From assembly GCA_002779045.1 (NCBI GenBank), contig PEXO01000099.1, positions 1,461-15,734 on the forward strand: DNA of 14,274 bases, in the 5' to 3' direction. Position numbers and translations under genes: made by a program. A model generated the notes under the pieces. The model did not search any database, was not told the origin of the DNA, and worked only from the letters and a program-made list of their open reading frames with translations. Within the stretch, counting starts at the first letter, position 1; each line of letters starts with the position of its first letter. Below are positions 1 through 7,305 of the stretch, in pieces. This stretch comes from Elusimicrobia bacterium CG08_land_8_20_14_0_20_59_10 (GTDB taxonomy: Bacteria > Elusimicrobiota > Elusimicrobia > Elusimicrobiales > UBA9959).

Positions 1-181
1 TCCCCTTCACTCCGGAGGACACGAGGTTCTTGCGCATCTTGAGCCCGTCGCCCTCCACTATCAGCGCGCGCCGCCTGCGGTCAAGCTCCAGCACCGGGGA
101 AAGGTCCACGGAATCCAGTCTTTTGAGCAGGGCGTTCTTTACCTTCCCGGCGTCGTTCCTGATGAGGTTTATGTCCAGCAT
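1..181 (-). CDS. serS: Seryl-tRNA synthetase, N-terminal part (runs off window)
   Basis: Charges tRNA-Ser with serine in the cytoplasm. The minus strand opens with ATG at 181 and stays open for 60 codons to the window edge. It reads MLDINLIRNDAGKVKNALL, then a segment ending VLELDRRRRALIVEGDGLK. This matches the SerS N-terminal tRNA-binding arm: the MLDIxLIRxxxxxVKxAL opening followed by the LELDxxRR start of the long coiled coil. Only this arm is present; the class II catalytic core lies outside the window. The start is 5 nt after the stop of the upstream secreted-protein gene, so it is probably the distal gene of the hexomutase-metK operon. No strong Shine-Dalgarno precedes it, which suggests coupling to the upstream gene. 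Identification rests on the N-terminal signature only, but that signature is distinctive. Confidence 0.85.
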   Translation of the reverse strand, partial: MLDINLIRNDAGKVKNALLKRLDSVDLSPVLELDRRRRALIVEGDGLKMRKNLVSSGVKG

Positions 182-186
182 TCGTT

Positions 187-729
187 TTATGGCCGCTTCA
201 ATATCACTATTTCAGTCTCTTTCATCGTCGTCGCGGGATCGTCTCCCTGGCGCGGACACAGCATGATCTCCATTTTGAGCGCCGTAGCAGAGAAACCGCT
301 GCCCCGGAGTTTGCGCAGCTGGCCCGCCACTTCAAAATTTATGATGCGGGCCACGCGCTCCGATTTCGCCTTGACGGAGGTAACCCGGACCTCTTCCACG
401 TAATAGGGCACGCTCCAGAACGCTTTTTCCTGCGGGTCGTCCTTTTTCAGAAGCTTCAGGCGCAGGGAATAGCGCAGCACCAGCCCCTCCGCGTTCCTGG
501 CGGAATTATTGCGCAGAGTGACCAGCGTCCGCAGGCGGCCGGTGAGTTTATCCGAAGGGTCGACGCGCAGCTCCGTCACCGGGACGAAAGGCAGGCGCTT
601 CTTTCCCTGGAGCTTTGACAGCTCCCAGTTGGTTTTAAGTATTTCCGTCTGCGCGGCCGCAGGAGGGGCGGCTAGCGCGGCCAGCGCCAGCAGACAGGCG
701 AAACCGACCGCGGGAAGGATCTTTTTCAT
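187..729 (-). CDS. Small secreted protein of unknown function
   Basis: I do not recognise this 180-residue protein. It begins MKKILPAVGF, followed by a hydrophobic stretch and an Ala-rich AAPPAAAQ cleavage region, a typical Sec signal peptide with cleavage near residue 27. The mature part of about 150 residues has alternating hydrophobic and polar strands, for example TGRLRTLVTLRNNSARN and LVLRYSLRLKLLKK. This looks like a beta-sandwich, but that is inference. One Cys is in the mature part, so no structural disulfide is implied. A GTG 36 nt upstream could extend the frame. I prefer the ATG at 729 because it has GAGG 9 nt upstream and puts the signal peptide at the N-terminus. It lies 38 nt after the CheC-like gene and 5 nt before serS, so it is probably co-transcribed. 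Periplasmic or outer-envelope location is likely; function is open. Confidence 0.8.
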   Translation of the reverse strand: MKKILPAVGFACLLALAALAAPPAAAQTEILKTNWELSKLQGKKRLPFVPVTELRVDPSDKLTGRLRTLVTLRNNSARNAEGLVLRYSLRLKLLKKDDPQEKAFWSVPYYVEEVRVTSVKAKSERVARIINFEVAGQLRKLRGSGFSATALKMEIMLCPRQGDDPATTMKETEIVILKRP

Positions 730-767
730 TCTTTGAAGCCTCACAATCCGGATTATCCTGCGCACGG

Positions 768-1367
768 TTACTGCGGTCGTTCCGCGGCCGCAAGGGCCCG
801 CTCAAGGCTTTCCGGGATCACCGCTATAACCTCGCTGCGCGTCGCCTGGTTGTCGCAGGACAGATCGAGCGTAACGGTAGCCACGCTATGCAGTTGCTCC
901 GGGTCCAGGGTCGTCCACAGCGCCTCCAGCAGGTAGCGCGGCTCGCCCTGCACGCATTTCGGCGCATCCGGCAGAAAGCCGCGGCCCAGCGCATTGGAGA
1001 GGGCGCTTGTGAAAGCGTTGAGTATTATATTACCCAGTTCGGAAAGCAGCAGCTCCTGTGCCTGGTTCAGCACCGGCAGCTTGGAAAAAGAGAACCCGAG
1101 AAAGCCGCGCGAAAGTATCTCTATATCCTGCGGCCGGAACATCACCATAGAGGCAAAGGGGAATTCCCCCCGCACCTCGAAATAGACGGCCGCCCCGGTG
1201 CCCTCCTGCGCGGACTGGACGTCCAGCGCCGCCGCCATAGTGCAGTGGGACACCCCTACTCCGGCCACGCTCCACTTCCCGGCTGAAATGCGCGACAATT
1301 TTGCCATGCATTTCCCCATACTGGCCGCAGTTATCCGCTCAATAATACGGCTGGTTTTAATATCCAT
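768..1367 (-). CDS. CheC-family CheY-P phosphatase-like protein, one site degenerate
   Basis: The 199-residue product resembles CheC, which removes phosphate from CheY-type receivers. Residues 109-136 contain SELGNIILNAF and end in FLPDAP. This gives the family ExxN-x22-P catalytic pattern with E110, N113 and P136. CheC proteins usually have two pseudo-symmetric sites. Here the first helix (about 8-27, IIERITAASMGKCMAKLS) keeps the Glu but has Thr12-13 where the catalytic Asn should be, so only the second site looks functional. Length fits CheC (about 200 residues) better than CheX (about 150). The start overlaps the stop of the response-regulator gene by one base (TGATG), implying translational coupling and a regulator/phosphatase pair. 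No CheA, CheW or MCP gene is in view. It could instead be a CheC-like adaptor without phosphatase activity. Confidence 0.78.
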   Translation of the reverse strand: MDIKTSRIIERITAASMGKCMAKLSRISAGKWSVAGVGVSHCTMAAALDVQSAQEGTGAAVYFEVRGEFPFASMVMFRPQDIEILSRGFLGFSFSKLPVLNQAQELLLSELGNIILNAFTSALSNALGRGFLPDAPKCVQGEPRYLLEALWTTLDPEQLHSVATVTLDLSCDNQATRSEVIAVIPESLERALAAAERPQ

Positions 1368-1720
1368 CAGGCCAGTCCCTTCATAAGCGTCTTAAAATCC
1401 TCGTATGAGAAGGGTTTGCGCAAGATAGCGTGTATCCCTTTGTCCACAAGACTGCGGTCCACCTCTTCCTGCTCCACGGCCGTTATCACCACCACGCGCA
1501 CCTTCGGGTCTACGTTGCGGAGGTCTTCAAGCACTTCCACCCCGGATCTCCCGGGAAGGATGAGGTCCAGGAATACCACATCCGGCTTGAACTCGGCAAG
1601 ATACTTCACCGCGCCGGCGCCATCCTCCGCCTCGGCCACTACCTGGTGCCCCAGCCTGTCGAGCAGGGCTTTTATCGTATACCGCGTGAGAGCGTTATCT
1701 TCCACCAAAAGCACTTTCAT
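1367..1720 (-). CDS. Single-domain CheY-like response regulator
   Basis: A 117-residue stand-alone receiver domain with no output domain. Acidic pocket residues are E7 and D8, the phosphorylation site is D52 (VVFLDLILPG), the switch Thr is T80 (VVVIT) and the invariant Lys is K102 (LRKPFS). All receiver residues are present, so phosphorylation is expected. Without an effector domain it probably acts by protein contact, as CheY does, or as a phosphorelay intermediate. It has a strong ribosome-binding site (GGGGGAG, 4-5 nt before ATG). It is coupled to the downstream CheC-like phosphatase and follows metK by 94 nt, with a hairpin in the gap. No sensor kinase is visible, so its kinase must be encoded elsewhere. 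Response-regulator identity is secure; a chemotaxis role is inference. Confidence 0.92.
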   Translation of the reverse strand: MKVLLVEDNALTRYTIKALLDRLGHQVVAEAEDGAGAVKYLAEFKPDVVFLDLILPGRSGVEVLEDLRNVDPKVRVVVITAVEQEEVDRSLVDKGIHAILRKPFSYEDFKTLMKGLA

Positions 1721-1767
1721 ATTTCTCCCCCTGTACGGACACAGAACCCGGAACCCGCGGCAGAAGC

Positions 1768-1797
1768 CGGCCGCGCAAACCCCCGCTTGCGCGGCCG
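1768..1797 (-). terminator. GC-rich hairpin after metK, without T-run
   Basis: An 11-bp perfect inverted repeat (1768-1778 with 1787-1797, core GGCCGCGCAA) encloses an 8-nt loop between the metK stop and the response-regulator start. No T-run follows on the minus strand, so it is not a classical intrinsic terminator. It may act as a weak terminator, a 3' stabilising hairpin or a processing site that lowers expression of the downstream signalling genes relative to metK. Confidence 0.4.
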
Positions 1798-1814
1798 CCC
1801 GCCGACGGCGGCGT

Positions 1815-3011
1815 TCAGCAGCAGCAGGCGCACTCGCTCCTGGGCGCGCCGGCTGCCTTCTTCTTCAGCATTCCGGCGGCATTGGTCTTTTCCCACTCGA
1901 AACCGGGCCGGCCGAAATGGCCGTAAGCGGCGGTTTTGCGGAATATCGGGGAACGCAGCTTCAGCGTCCGTATGATGCCGCGCGGCGTCAGGTCGAAACT
2001 GGCGCGGACTATCTTGGCAAGCTTCTCGTCCGCTATCTTCCCGGTACCGTGCGTGTCCACGTAAAAGCCCACCGGCTCGGCCACGCCGATAGCGTAGGCC
2101 AGCTGCGTGGTGCACTCATGCGCGAGCCCGGCCGCCACGATGTTCTTGGCGATATAGCGGGCCATGTAGGCCGCGGAGCGGTCCACCTTGGTGCAATCCT
2201 TGCCGGAGAACGCGCCGCCGCCGTGCGGGGCCACGCCGCCGTAGGTGTCCACTATTATCTTGCGGCCGGTCACGCCGGTATCGGACTGCGGCCCGCCGAC
2301 AACGAACTTGCCGGTGGGATTGATGCGGACCTTGGTATTCTTATCCATCAGTTTTTTATCGATAACCGGGACTATCACGGCTTCCGTTATCTCCCGGCGG
2401 GACTTCTCCGTTATCTGGTGTCCGGTCTTGTCCAGGATATCCTCCGTATGCTGGGAGGAGATCACTATGGTCTCTATCCGGACGGGTTTGCCGTCGTGGT
2501 ATTCCACGGTGACCTGGCTTTTCCCGTCGGGCCCCAGGTAAGGCAGGATATTCTTCTTGCGGACCTCGGCGAGGCGCATGCTCAGGCGCTGGGCCAGCTG
2601 CAGCGGCAGCGGCATCAGTTCCGGGGTCTCGTCCGAGGCATAGCCCACCATCAGCCCCTGGTCGCCGGCGCCGCCGGTGTCCACGCCCTGCGCTATGTCG
2701 GGGGACTGGCGGCCTATCACGTTGATGACGGCGCAGGTCTCGTAATTGAACCCGTATTTGGCATGGGTATAGCCGATCTCTTTTATGACCTTGCGGGCAA
2801 GCTCGTCCACGTCGATATAGGTCTTAGTGGTAATTTCGCCGCCCACCACCACCATGCCGCGGGTGATAAAGGTCTCGCAGGCAACGCGGCCGGCCGGGTC
2901 CTTCTTCATTATCTCGTCAAGGACCGCATCCGAGATCTGGTCGCAAACCTTGTCCGGGTGACCCTCCGTCACCGATTCCGAACTGACATATCTTGTCCCC
3001 TTGAAGTTCAT
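1815..3011 (-). CDS. metK: S-adenosylmethionine synthetase
   Basis: Makes S-adenosylmethionine from methionine and ATP, as a cytoplasmic tetramer in the known family. The 398-residue protein carries GHPDK at 17-21, GAGDQGLMVGYA starting at 114, and the glycine-rich TYGGVAPHGGGAFSGKD ending at 272. The C-terminal AAYGHFGR and FEWEKTN are also standard. The frame is open upstream to 3167, inside the hexomutase gene. I chose ATG 3011 because it has GGAG/GAGG a few bases upstream and the standard MetK N-terminus. It lies 41 nt after the hexomutase stop. The oddity is the C-terminus: after the conserved domain it ends ECACCC, four Cys in the last six residues. Spacing relative to ahcY places both ends of the SAM cycle in one neighbourhood. 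Identification is essentially certain. Confidence 0.98.
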   Translation of the reverse strand: MNFKGTRYVSSESVTEGHPDKVCDQISDAVLDEIMKKDPAGRVACETFITRGMVVVGGEITTKTYIDVDELARKVIKEIGYTHAKYGFNYETCAVINVIGRQSPDIAQGVDTGGAGDQGLMVGYASDETPELMPLPLQLAQRLSMRLAEVRKKNILPYLGPDGKSQVTVEYHDGKPVRIETIVISSQHTEDILDKTGHQITEKSRREITEAVIVPVIDKKLMDKNTKVRINPTGKFVVGGPQSDTGVTGRKIIVDTYGGVAPHGGGAFSGKDCTKVDRSAAYMARYIAKNIVAAGLAHECTTQLAYAIGVAEPVGFYVDTHGTGKIADEKLAKIVRASFDLTPRGIIRTLKLRSPIFRKTAAYGHFGRPGFEWEKTNAAGMLKKKAAGAPRSECACCC

Positions 3012-3052
3012 TTTTTCCTCCTGAGTATTTGTCCTAAAAACCACGTTTTGCT

Positions 3053-4459
3053 TTATCCCACCAGCTTGAACGCCAGGTCCAGGAATTTCTTCGTGTTCTC
3101 CTGGCTGTCGGTCTCCGCGTAGGTGCGCAACAGCGGTTCCGTGCCGGACGGGCGCATAAGCACCCACCAGTCGTTGTCCAGGATTATCTTCAGCCCGTCT
3201 ATCGTGTTGGTTTCCGCTATCTTATGGCCGAGCAGTATCTTGGGTAGTTTTTTCTTTATCTTCACCGCGAAAGAGTGTTTATTGGGAATGTGCTTCGCCA
3301 GCGTGAAGTCGCGCCTCACGAAGACGGACTTGCCGTATTTTTTTTCGATCTCGGCGTAAAGCGCGGAAACGGTCTTGCGGGTCTTGATAAGCATCTCCAT
3401 CACCAGCAGGGCCGTAAGCGCGCCGTCGCGCTCGGGGAGATTGCCTTTCCAGGTGTAGCCGCCGGATTCCTCCACCCCGAACGAAACGTTCTCCGAGAGC
3501 ATTTTTTCCGCTATATATTTGAACCCCACGGGGGTTTCCTCGAAAAGCAGGCCCGCCGCGCGCGCTATGCGCTTGGTAAGGTAACCCATGGAAACGGCCT
3601 GCGCCACCTTGCCGCTCAGCCCGCCCCTGGAGATGAGATATTCCAGCAGCAGCGGCGCCGTCTGGCAGGGGGTCATATACCGGCCCTTGTCCGACACCAT
3701 GGCAAAGCGGTCCGCGTCGCCGTCCAGCGCCGCGCCGAACAGGGCCTTGTTCTTTTTCACCGCGGCGATAAGCTCCTGCATGTTCTTCTCGACCGGCTCC
3801 GGGGCCATCCCGCCGAACATCGGATCGTGTTTGGCGCGGAGTTTGACTATATTCTTGGAACCGAAAATCGCATCCGCAGTTTCCGCGCCCACTCCGTGCA
3901 TAAAGTCCATCACCACGGTACCGGGCAGTTTGGAAAGCGTTTTCGAGACCGGCGCCCGGGCATGCAGGTAGTCCACGTACGCGCCCCTGAAATCTTTAAC
4001 CTGCACCTGCACGCCGGAGGGCTTCATAGCAACGGCCTTAACCGCGTAATTCTCTATTTCCGCCGTAACCGAAGGAGGGGCCGAGCGGCCCCCCTGTTTT
4101 ACTTTGATGCCGTTATAATAATGGCTGTTGTGGCTGGCCGTAACCACCACGCCCAGGCCGTAACCTTTGGTGGTGAGCAGGCTTATGACGGGGGTAGGGA
4201 CGGGAGAGGCGGTCAAGGTCACGCTCAGGCCGTTCGCGGCAAGAACCTCGGCCATAGTGCGGGCGAAACGGTCGGACATGAAGCGGCGGTCATAACCGAC
4301 CACGACCGCCGGCTTCTCGGTACGCATATACTTGTGTGAGATATAATCCGCCATGCCCTGCGCGGTCTTCCTTACCAGGTCATAGGTAAAGTCCCTGGCT
4401 ATTATTCCGCGTATCCCGTCCGTTCCGAAGGAAATATGGTTAACCTGGTGGGAACTCAT
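3053..4459 (-). CDS. Phosphoglucomutase/phosphomannomutase (alpha-D-phosphohexomutase)
   Basis: Interconverts sugar 1- and 6-phosphates through a phosphoserine, feeding glycogen or cell-envelope sugar synthesis. All four family domains are marked in the 468 residues: ISFGTDGIRGIIARDFT from residue 9, the catalytic loop TASHN (107-111, Ser109), the metal loop DGDADR (246-251), the sugar-binding EESGG (330-334, after VGFK at 311), and the phosphate-binding RPSGTEPLLR (436-445). Length is normal. The N-terminal FGTDGxRxIIAxDFT form is closer to the phosphoglucomutase-like subgroup than to GlmM. Glucose versus mannose preference cannot be fixed from sequence alone. ATG 4459 has GAGAGG about 7 nt upstream. 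It is the first gene of the minus-strand operon leading into metK. Confidence 0.93.
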   Translation of the reverse strand: MSSHQVNHISFGTDGIRGIIARDFTYDLVRKTAQGMADYISHKYMRTEKPAVVVGYDRRFMSDRFARTMAEVLAANGLSVTLTASPVPTPVISLLTTKGYGLGVVVTASHNSHYYNGIKVKQGGRSAPPSVTAEIENYAVKAVAMKPSGVQVQVKDFRGAYVDYLHARAPVSKTLSKLPGTVVMDFMHGVGAETADAIFGSKNIVKLRAKHDPMFGGMAPEPVEKNMQELIAAVKKNKALFGAALDGDADRFAMVSDKGRYMTPCQTAPLLLEYLISRGGLSGKVAQAVSMGYLTKRIARAAGLLFEETPVGFKYIAEKMLSENVSFGVEESGGYTWKGNLPERDGALTALLVMEMLIKTRKTVSALYAEIEKKYGKSVFVRRDFTLAKHIPNKHSFAVKIKKKLPKILLGHKIAETNTIDGLKIILDNDWWVLMRPSGTEPLLRTYAETDSQENTKKFLDLAFKLVG

Positions 4460-4551
4460 TTAAAGGCCTCTCGTCCGCCGATATAAAATTCACTAACCCC
4501 CCTCATCCGCCGCCAAGCCGTCCGAACCGCCTGTTCGAGGGAGGTGTATAC

Positions 4552-4581
4552 ATAATAATAAAAAAGGCCCCCCAAATTCAA
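4552..4581 (-). promoter_or_regulatory. Candidate sigma-70-like promoter for hexomutase-metK operon
   Basis: On the minus strand TTGAAT (4581-4576) and TATTAT (4557-4552) are separated by 18 nt. The start would lie near 4545, giving a leader of about 85 nt before the hexomutase ATG. An 8-bp palindrome TGTATACA (4545-4552) overlaps the 3' edge of the -10 and could be an operator. The same bases also form the T-run of a possible terminator, so the two readings compete. Confidence 0.4.
4558..4573. repeat. Direct repeat, copy 1 (ATA6GGC6)
   Basis: ATAAAAAAGGCCCCCC here recurs as ATAAAAAGGCCCCC at 4826-4839, differing only by one A and one C in the homopolymers. The copies bracket the structured element. 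On the minus strand both read as GGCC followed by a T-run, the trailing half of an intrinsic terminator. It may be a decayed terminator duplication or a target duplication around an inserted element. Confidence 0.5.
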
Positions 4582-4599
4582 TGCATGCGCAGGCGCCTT
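4558..4599 (-). terminator. Possible second terminator, overlapping rod-closing strand
   Basis: On the minus strand AAGGCGCC (4599-4592) can pair with GGGGCCTT (4571-4564), seven of eight positions. This is followed by six T and then ATTATT. The 20-nt loop is long. The left arm is also the 3' closing strand of the structured element, so forming one would open the other. Weak by itself because of the mismatch and loop length. Confidence 0.35.
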
Positions 4600-4826
4600 A
4601 CTGAGATTCCGACATAGCAGGTTCGTCCGCGCCCGGCTTCGCGCGGGGACCGGGTTAGCAAAACCCCCCGAAGGACGAGGCTTGCATAGCGCCGGGTGGA
4701 GCGAAGCGACACAATTCAGTGTTCATGCACTGAGGCGGAGCGAGGCCACGGTGCTGGCCGAGCGCGTTTTACGTTCCGGTCCCCACGCGGTACACGCGGC
4801 CCCCACATCCAAATCCTCAGAAGGCA
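4594..4826 (-). ncRNA. Candidate structured RNA, rod-like, unassigned family
   Basis: No gene fits here, but the sequence folds on paper into a long interrupted rod. Helix A pairs 4594-4599/4821-4826, 4601-4605/4816-4820 and 4606-4609/4811-4814, with single bulges at 4600 and 4815. Helix D is 4627-4632/4794-4799. Helix B is 14 bp, 4640-4653/4776-4789. Helix C is 4658-4664/4766-4772. The apical domain has hairpins TCAGTG/CACTGA (4716-4733) and GGCCA/TGGCC (4744-4759). At five positions (4594/4826, 4609/4811, 4632/4794, 4644/4785, 4659/4771) the plus strand has C-A while the minus strand has G-U; the reverse occurs once (4654/4775). This favours a minus-strand RNA. It starts directly after the ahcY terminator with no visible promoter, so it may come from read-through or processing, or be a leader. 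The overall shape recalls 6S RNA, but I see no 6S signature sequence. A miniature inverted-repeat element is the main alternative. Confidence 0.45.
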
Positions 4827-4827
4827 T

Positions 4828-4865
4828 AAAAAGGCCCCCGCCGGCCTTTATTGCCGGCGGGGGCC
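4828..4865 (-). terminator. Intrinsic terminator of ahcY
   Basis: A 13-bp perfect GC-rich stem (4853-4865 with 4833-4845) with a 7-nt loop is followed on the minus strand by five T. It lies 13 nt past the ahcY stop. A textbook intrinsic terminator that separates ahcY from what follows. Confidence 0.93.
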
Positions 4866-4878
4866 GGTGCGGCGGCGC

Positions 4879-6312
<1,434 letters not shown>

Positions 6313-6344
6313 AAATGCCTCCCATACTCTGTCTTTCCATATAT

Positions 6345-6373
6345 ATTGTACCCTATGGCCTCAATTTAGTAAA
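6345..6373 (-). promoter_or_regulatory. Candidate ahcY promoter
   Basis: On the minus strand TTTACT (6373-6368) and TACAAT (6350-6345) are 17 nt apart. The -10 matches five of six consensus positions; the -35 is weak. The expected leader is only about 25 nt, too short for a SAH or SAM riboswitch. The weak -35 would suit activation by the divergent LysR protein. Confidence 0.45.
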
Positions 6374-6389
6374 ATTAAAAAAATATCAT
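6361..6389 (+). promoter_or_regulatory. Candidate promoter of the LysR-type gene
   Basis: TATCAT at 6384-6389 is a good -10; the -35 at 6361-6366 (TCAATT) is poor. Transcription would start near 6396-6397, leaving about 12 nt before the ATG and placing the TAAGT dyad at the start point. It overlaps the divergent ahcY promoter region. Confidence 0.35.
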
Positions 6390-6396
6390 CAGCGCT

Positions 6397-6409
6397 TAAG
6401 TAGCACTTA
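6397..6409. promoter_or_regulatory. LysR-type operator (T-N11-A dyad) on the lysR start codon
   Basis: TAAGTAGCACTTA is a perfect 5-bp inverted repeat with a 3-bp centre, and it fits the LysR-family box T-N11-A exactly. Outer GC/GC bases extend the symmetry after one mismatch. Its last base is the A of the regulator's ATG, so binding there should block the regulator's own expression. It also lies about 60 bp upstream of the ahcY -10. Confidence 0.55.
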
Positions 6410-7305
6410 TGCTTACGGATTTCAACCGCCTTAAGGTCTTCTACACTATCTACCGTTATAAAAGCGCCGCCGCCGCCGCCAGGGAACTATATATCAGCCA
6501 GTCGGCCGTAAGCCAGAGCCTGGGGAAGCTGGAACGGGAACTGAAGACCCAGCTTTTCGTGAGGATGCATAAGAAACTGGTGCCGACGTCGGCCGCCGGG
6601 AGGCTTTACGAGATAGTGGAGCCTTTTGTGCGCGGCCTGGAGGGCGGCCTGGCCTGGCTGGAAGCGGAAAAATCCGGGCCGCGCGGAGTGCTCCGGATAG
6701 GCGCGCCCGTGGAGTTCGGCTCCCGCAACCTCGTAGAGCTCGTCGCGGCCTTCCGGCGCAGGCATCCCGCGGTTTTCTTCGAGGTCTCGCTCGGGCACCC
6801 GGACATACTGCTGCCGCGGCTGGCCGGAGGCGAACTGGATCTCCTCTTCGCGGACATCTTCCCGGGCAGGAGAGGCAGGAACCTCCCCCCCTTCTCGGTC
6901 TCCACCGTATTGACGGAAAAGCTTGTCCTGGCCTGCTCGGCCGGCTATTACTCCACCCGGCTGCGGGGCGCCGTAGAACCTTCCGCCCTGGCCGGCTGCG
7001 AATTCCTGGATTATTCCCACGGCAGGTCCGCGCTGGACAACTGGTTCCGCCACCATTACGGCAGAAGCTTTCCCGGGTTGAAGGTGGTTCTGACCGTAGA
7101 GAGCGTGCAGGCCATACTCAACGCCATCAAAGGCGGCCTCGGGCTGGGCATAGTCCCGGAATACCTGGTGGAGAAAGAATTGAAAGCCGGCCCGGTCAGG
7201 GCCGTCAGGACCGGCAGGCCGGAGCTGGTAAACCGCATCTCGCTGGTCAGGCTGAAAGGCAAGGCGGCCTCCCCCGCCGAAAAAGAGTTCCTGGAAAATT
7301 TTTAA
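6409..7305 (+). CDS. LysR-type transcriptional regulator divergent from ahcY
   Basis: A 298-residue regulator of normal LysR length. The N-terminal winged helix-turn-helix covers residues 4-63, with the recognition region AARELYISQSAVSQSLGKLE (24-43) and the typical wing PTSAAGRLY. The linker leads to a periplasmic-binding-like effector domain starting PRGVLRIGAP (91-100). Its ligand is not readable. Divergence from ahcY and the dyad over its start suggest autorepression and control of ahcY. Sensing a SAM-cycle metabolite such as homocysteine, as MetR does, is plausible but is inference. No Shine-Dalgarno is seen, so translation may start on a very short leader. It converges with the glycerate kinase gene; the two stop codons overlap within TTTAAA. 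Confidence 0.93.
   Translation: MLTDFNRLKVFYTIYRYKSAAAAARELYISQSAVSQSLGKLERELKTQLFVRMHKKLVPTSAAGRLYEIVEPFVRGLEGGLAWLEAEKSGPRGVLRIGAPVEFGSRNLVELVAAFRRRHPAVFFEVSLGHPDILLPRLAGGELDLLFADIFPGRRGRNLPPFSVSTVLTEKLVLACSAGYYSTRLRGAVEPSALAGCEFLDYSHGRSALDNWFRHHYGRSFPGLKVVLTVESVQAILNAIKGGLGLGIVPEYLVEKELKAGPVRAVRTGRPELVNRISLVRLKGKAASPAEKEFLENF

Noticed and set aside
730..765. GTG start extending the small secreted protein by 12 residues
   Set aside because: The ATG at 729 has GAGG at a good distance and places the signal peptide at the N-terminus.
1416..3122. A 568-codon open frame on the plus strand opposite metK and the response regulator
   Set aside because: It is antisense to two certain genes, its translation has no family signature, and long antisense frames are expected at this GC content. 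The same applies to the plus-strand frames at 3275-4339 and 4984-6054.
3012..3167. N-terminal extension of metK by 52 residues
   Set aside because: It lies mostly inside the hexomutase gene in another frame, has no MetK-like sequence, and ATG 3011 has a proper ribosome-binding site.
4460..4826. Known RNA families: tmRNA, RNase P RNA, SRP RNA, SAM or SAH riboswitch
   Set aside because: I looked for the signature strings (GAGGAAAGUCC of RNase P, the GGAAGCAGCC loop of SRP RNA, the tmRNA ends, SAM aptamer cores) and saw none. 6S RNA remains open on shape alone.
6313..6408. SAH riboswitch upstream of ahcY
   Set aside because: The likely leader is only about 25 nt and the gap is AT-rich with no aptamer-like pairing.
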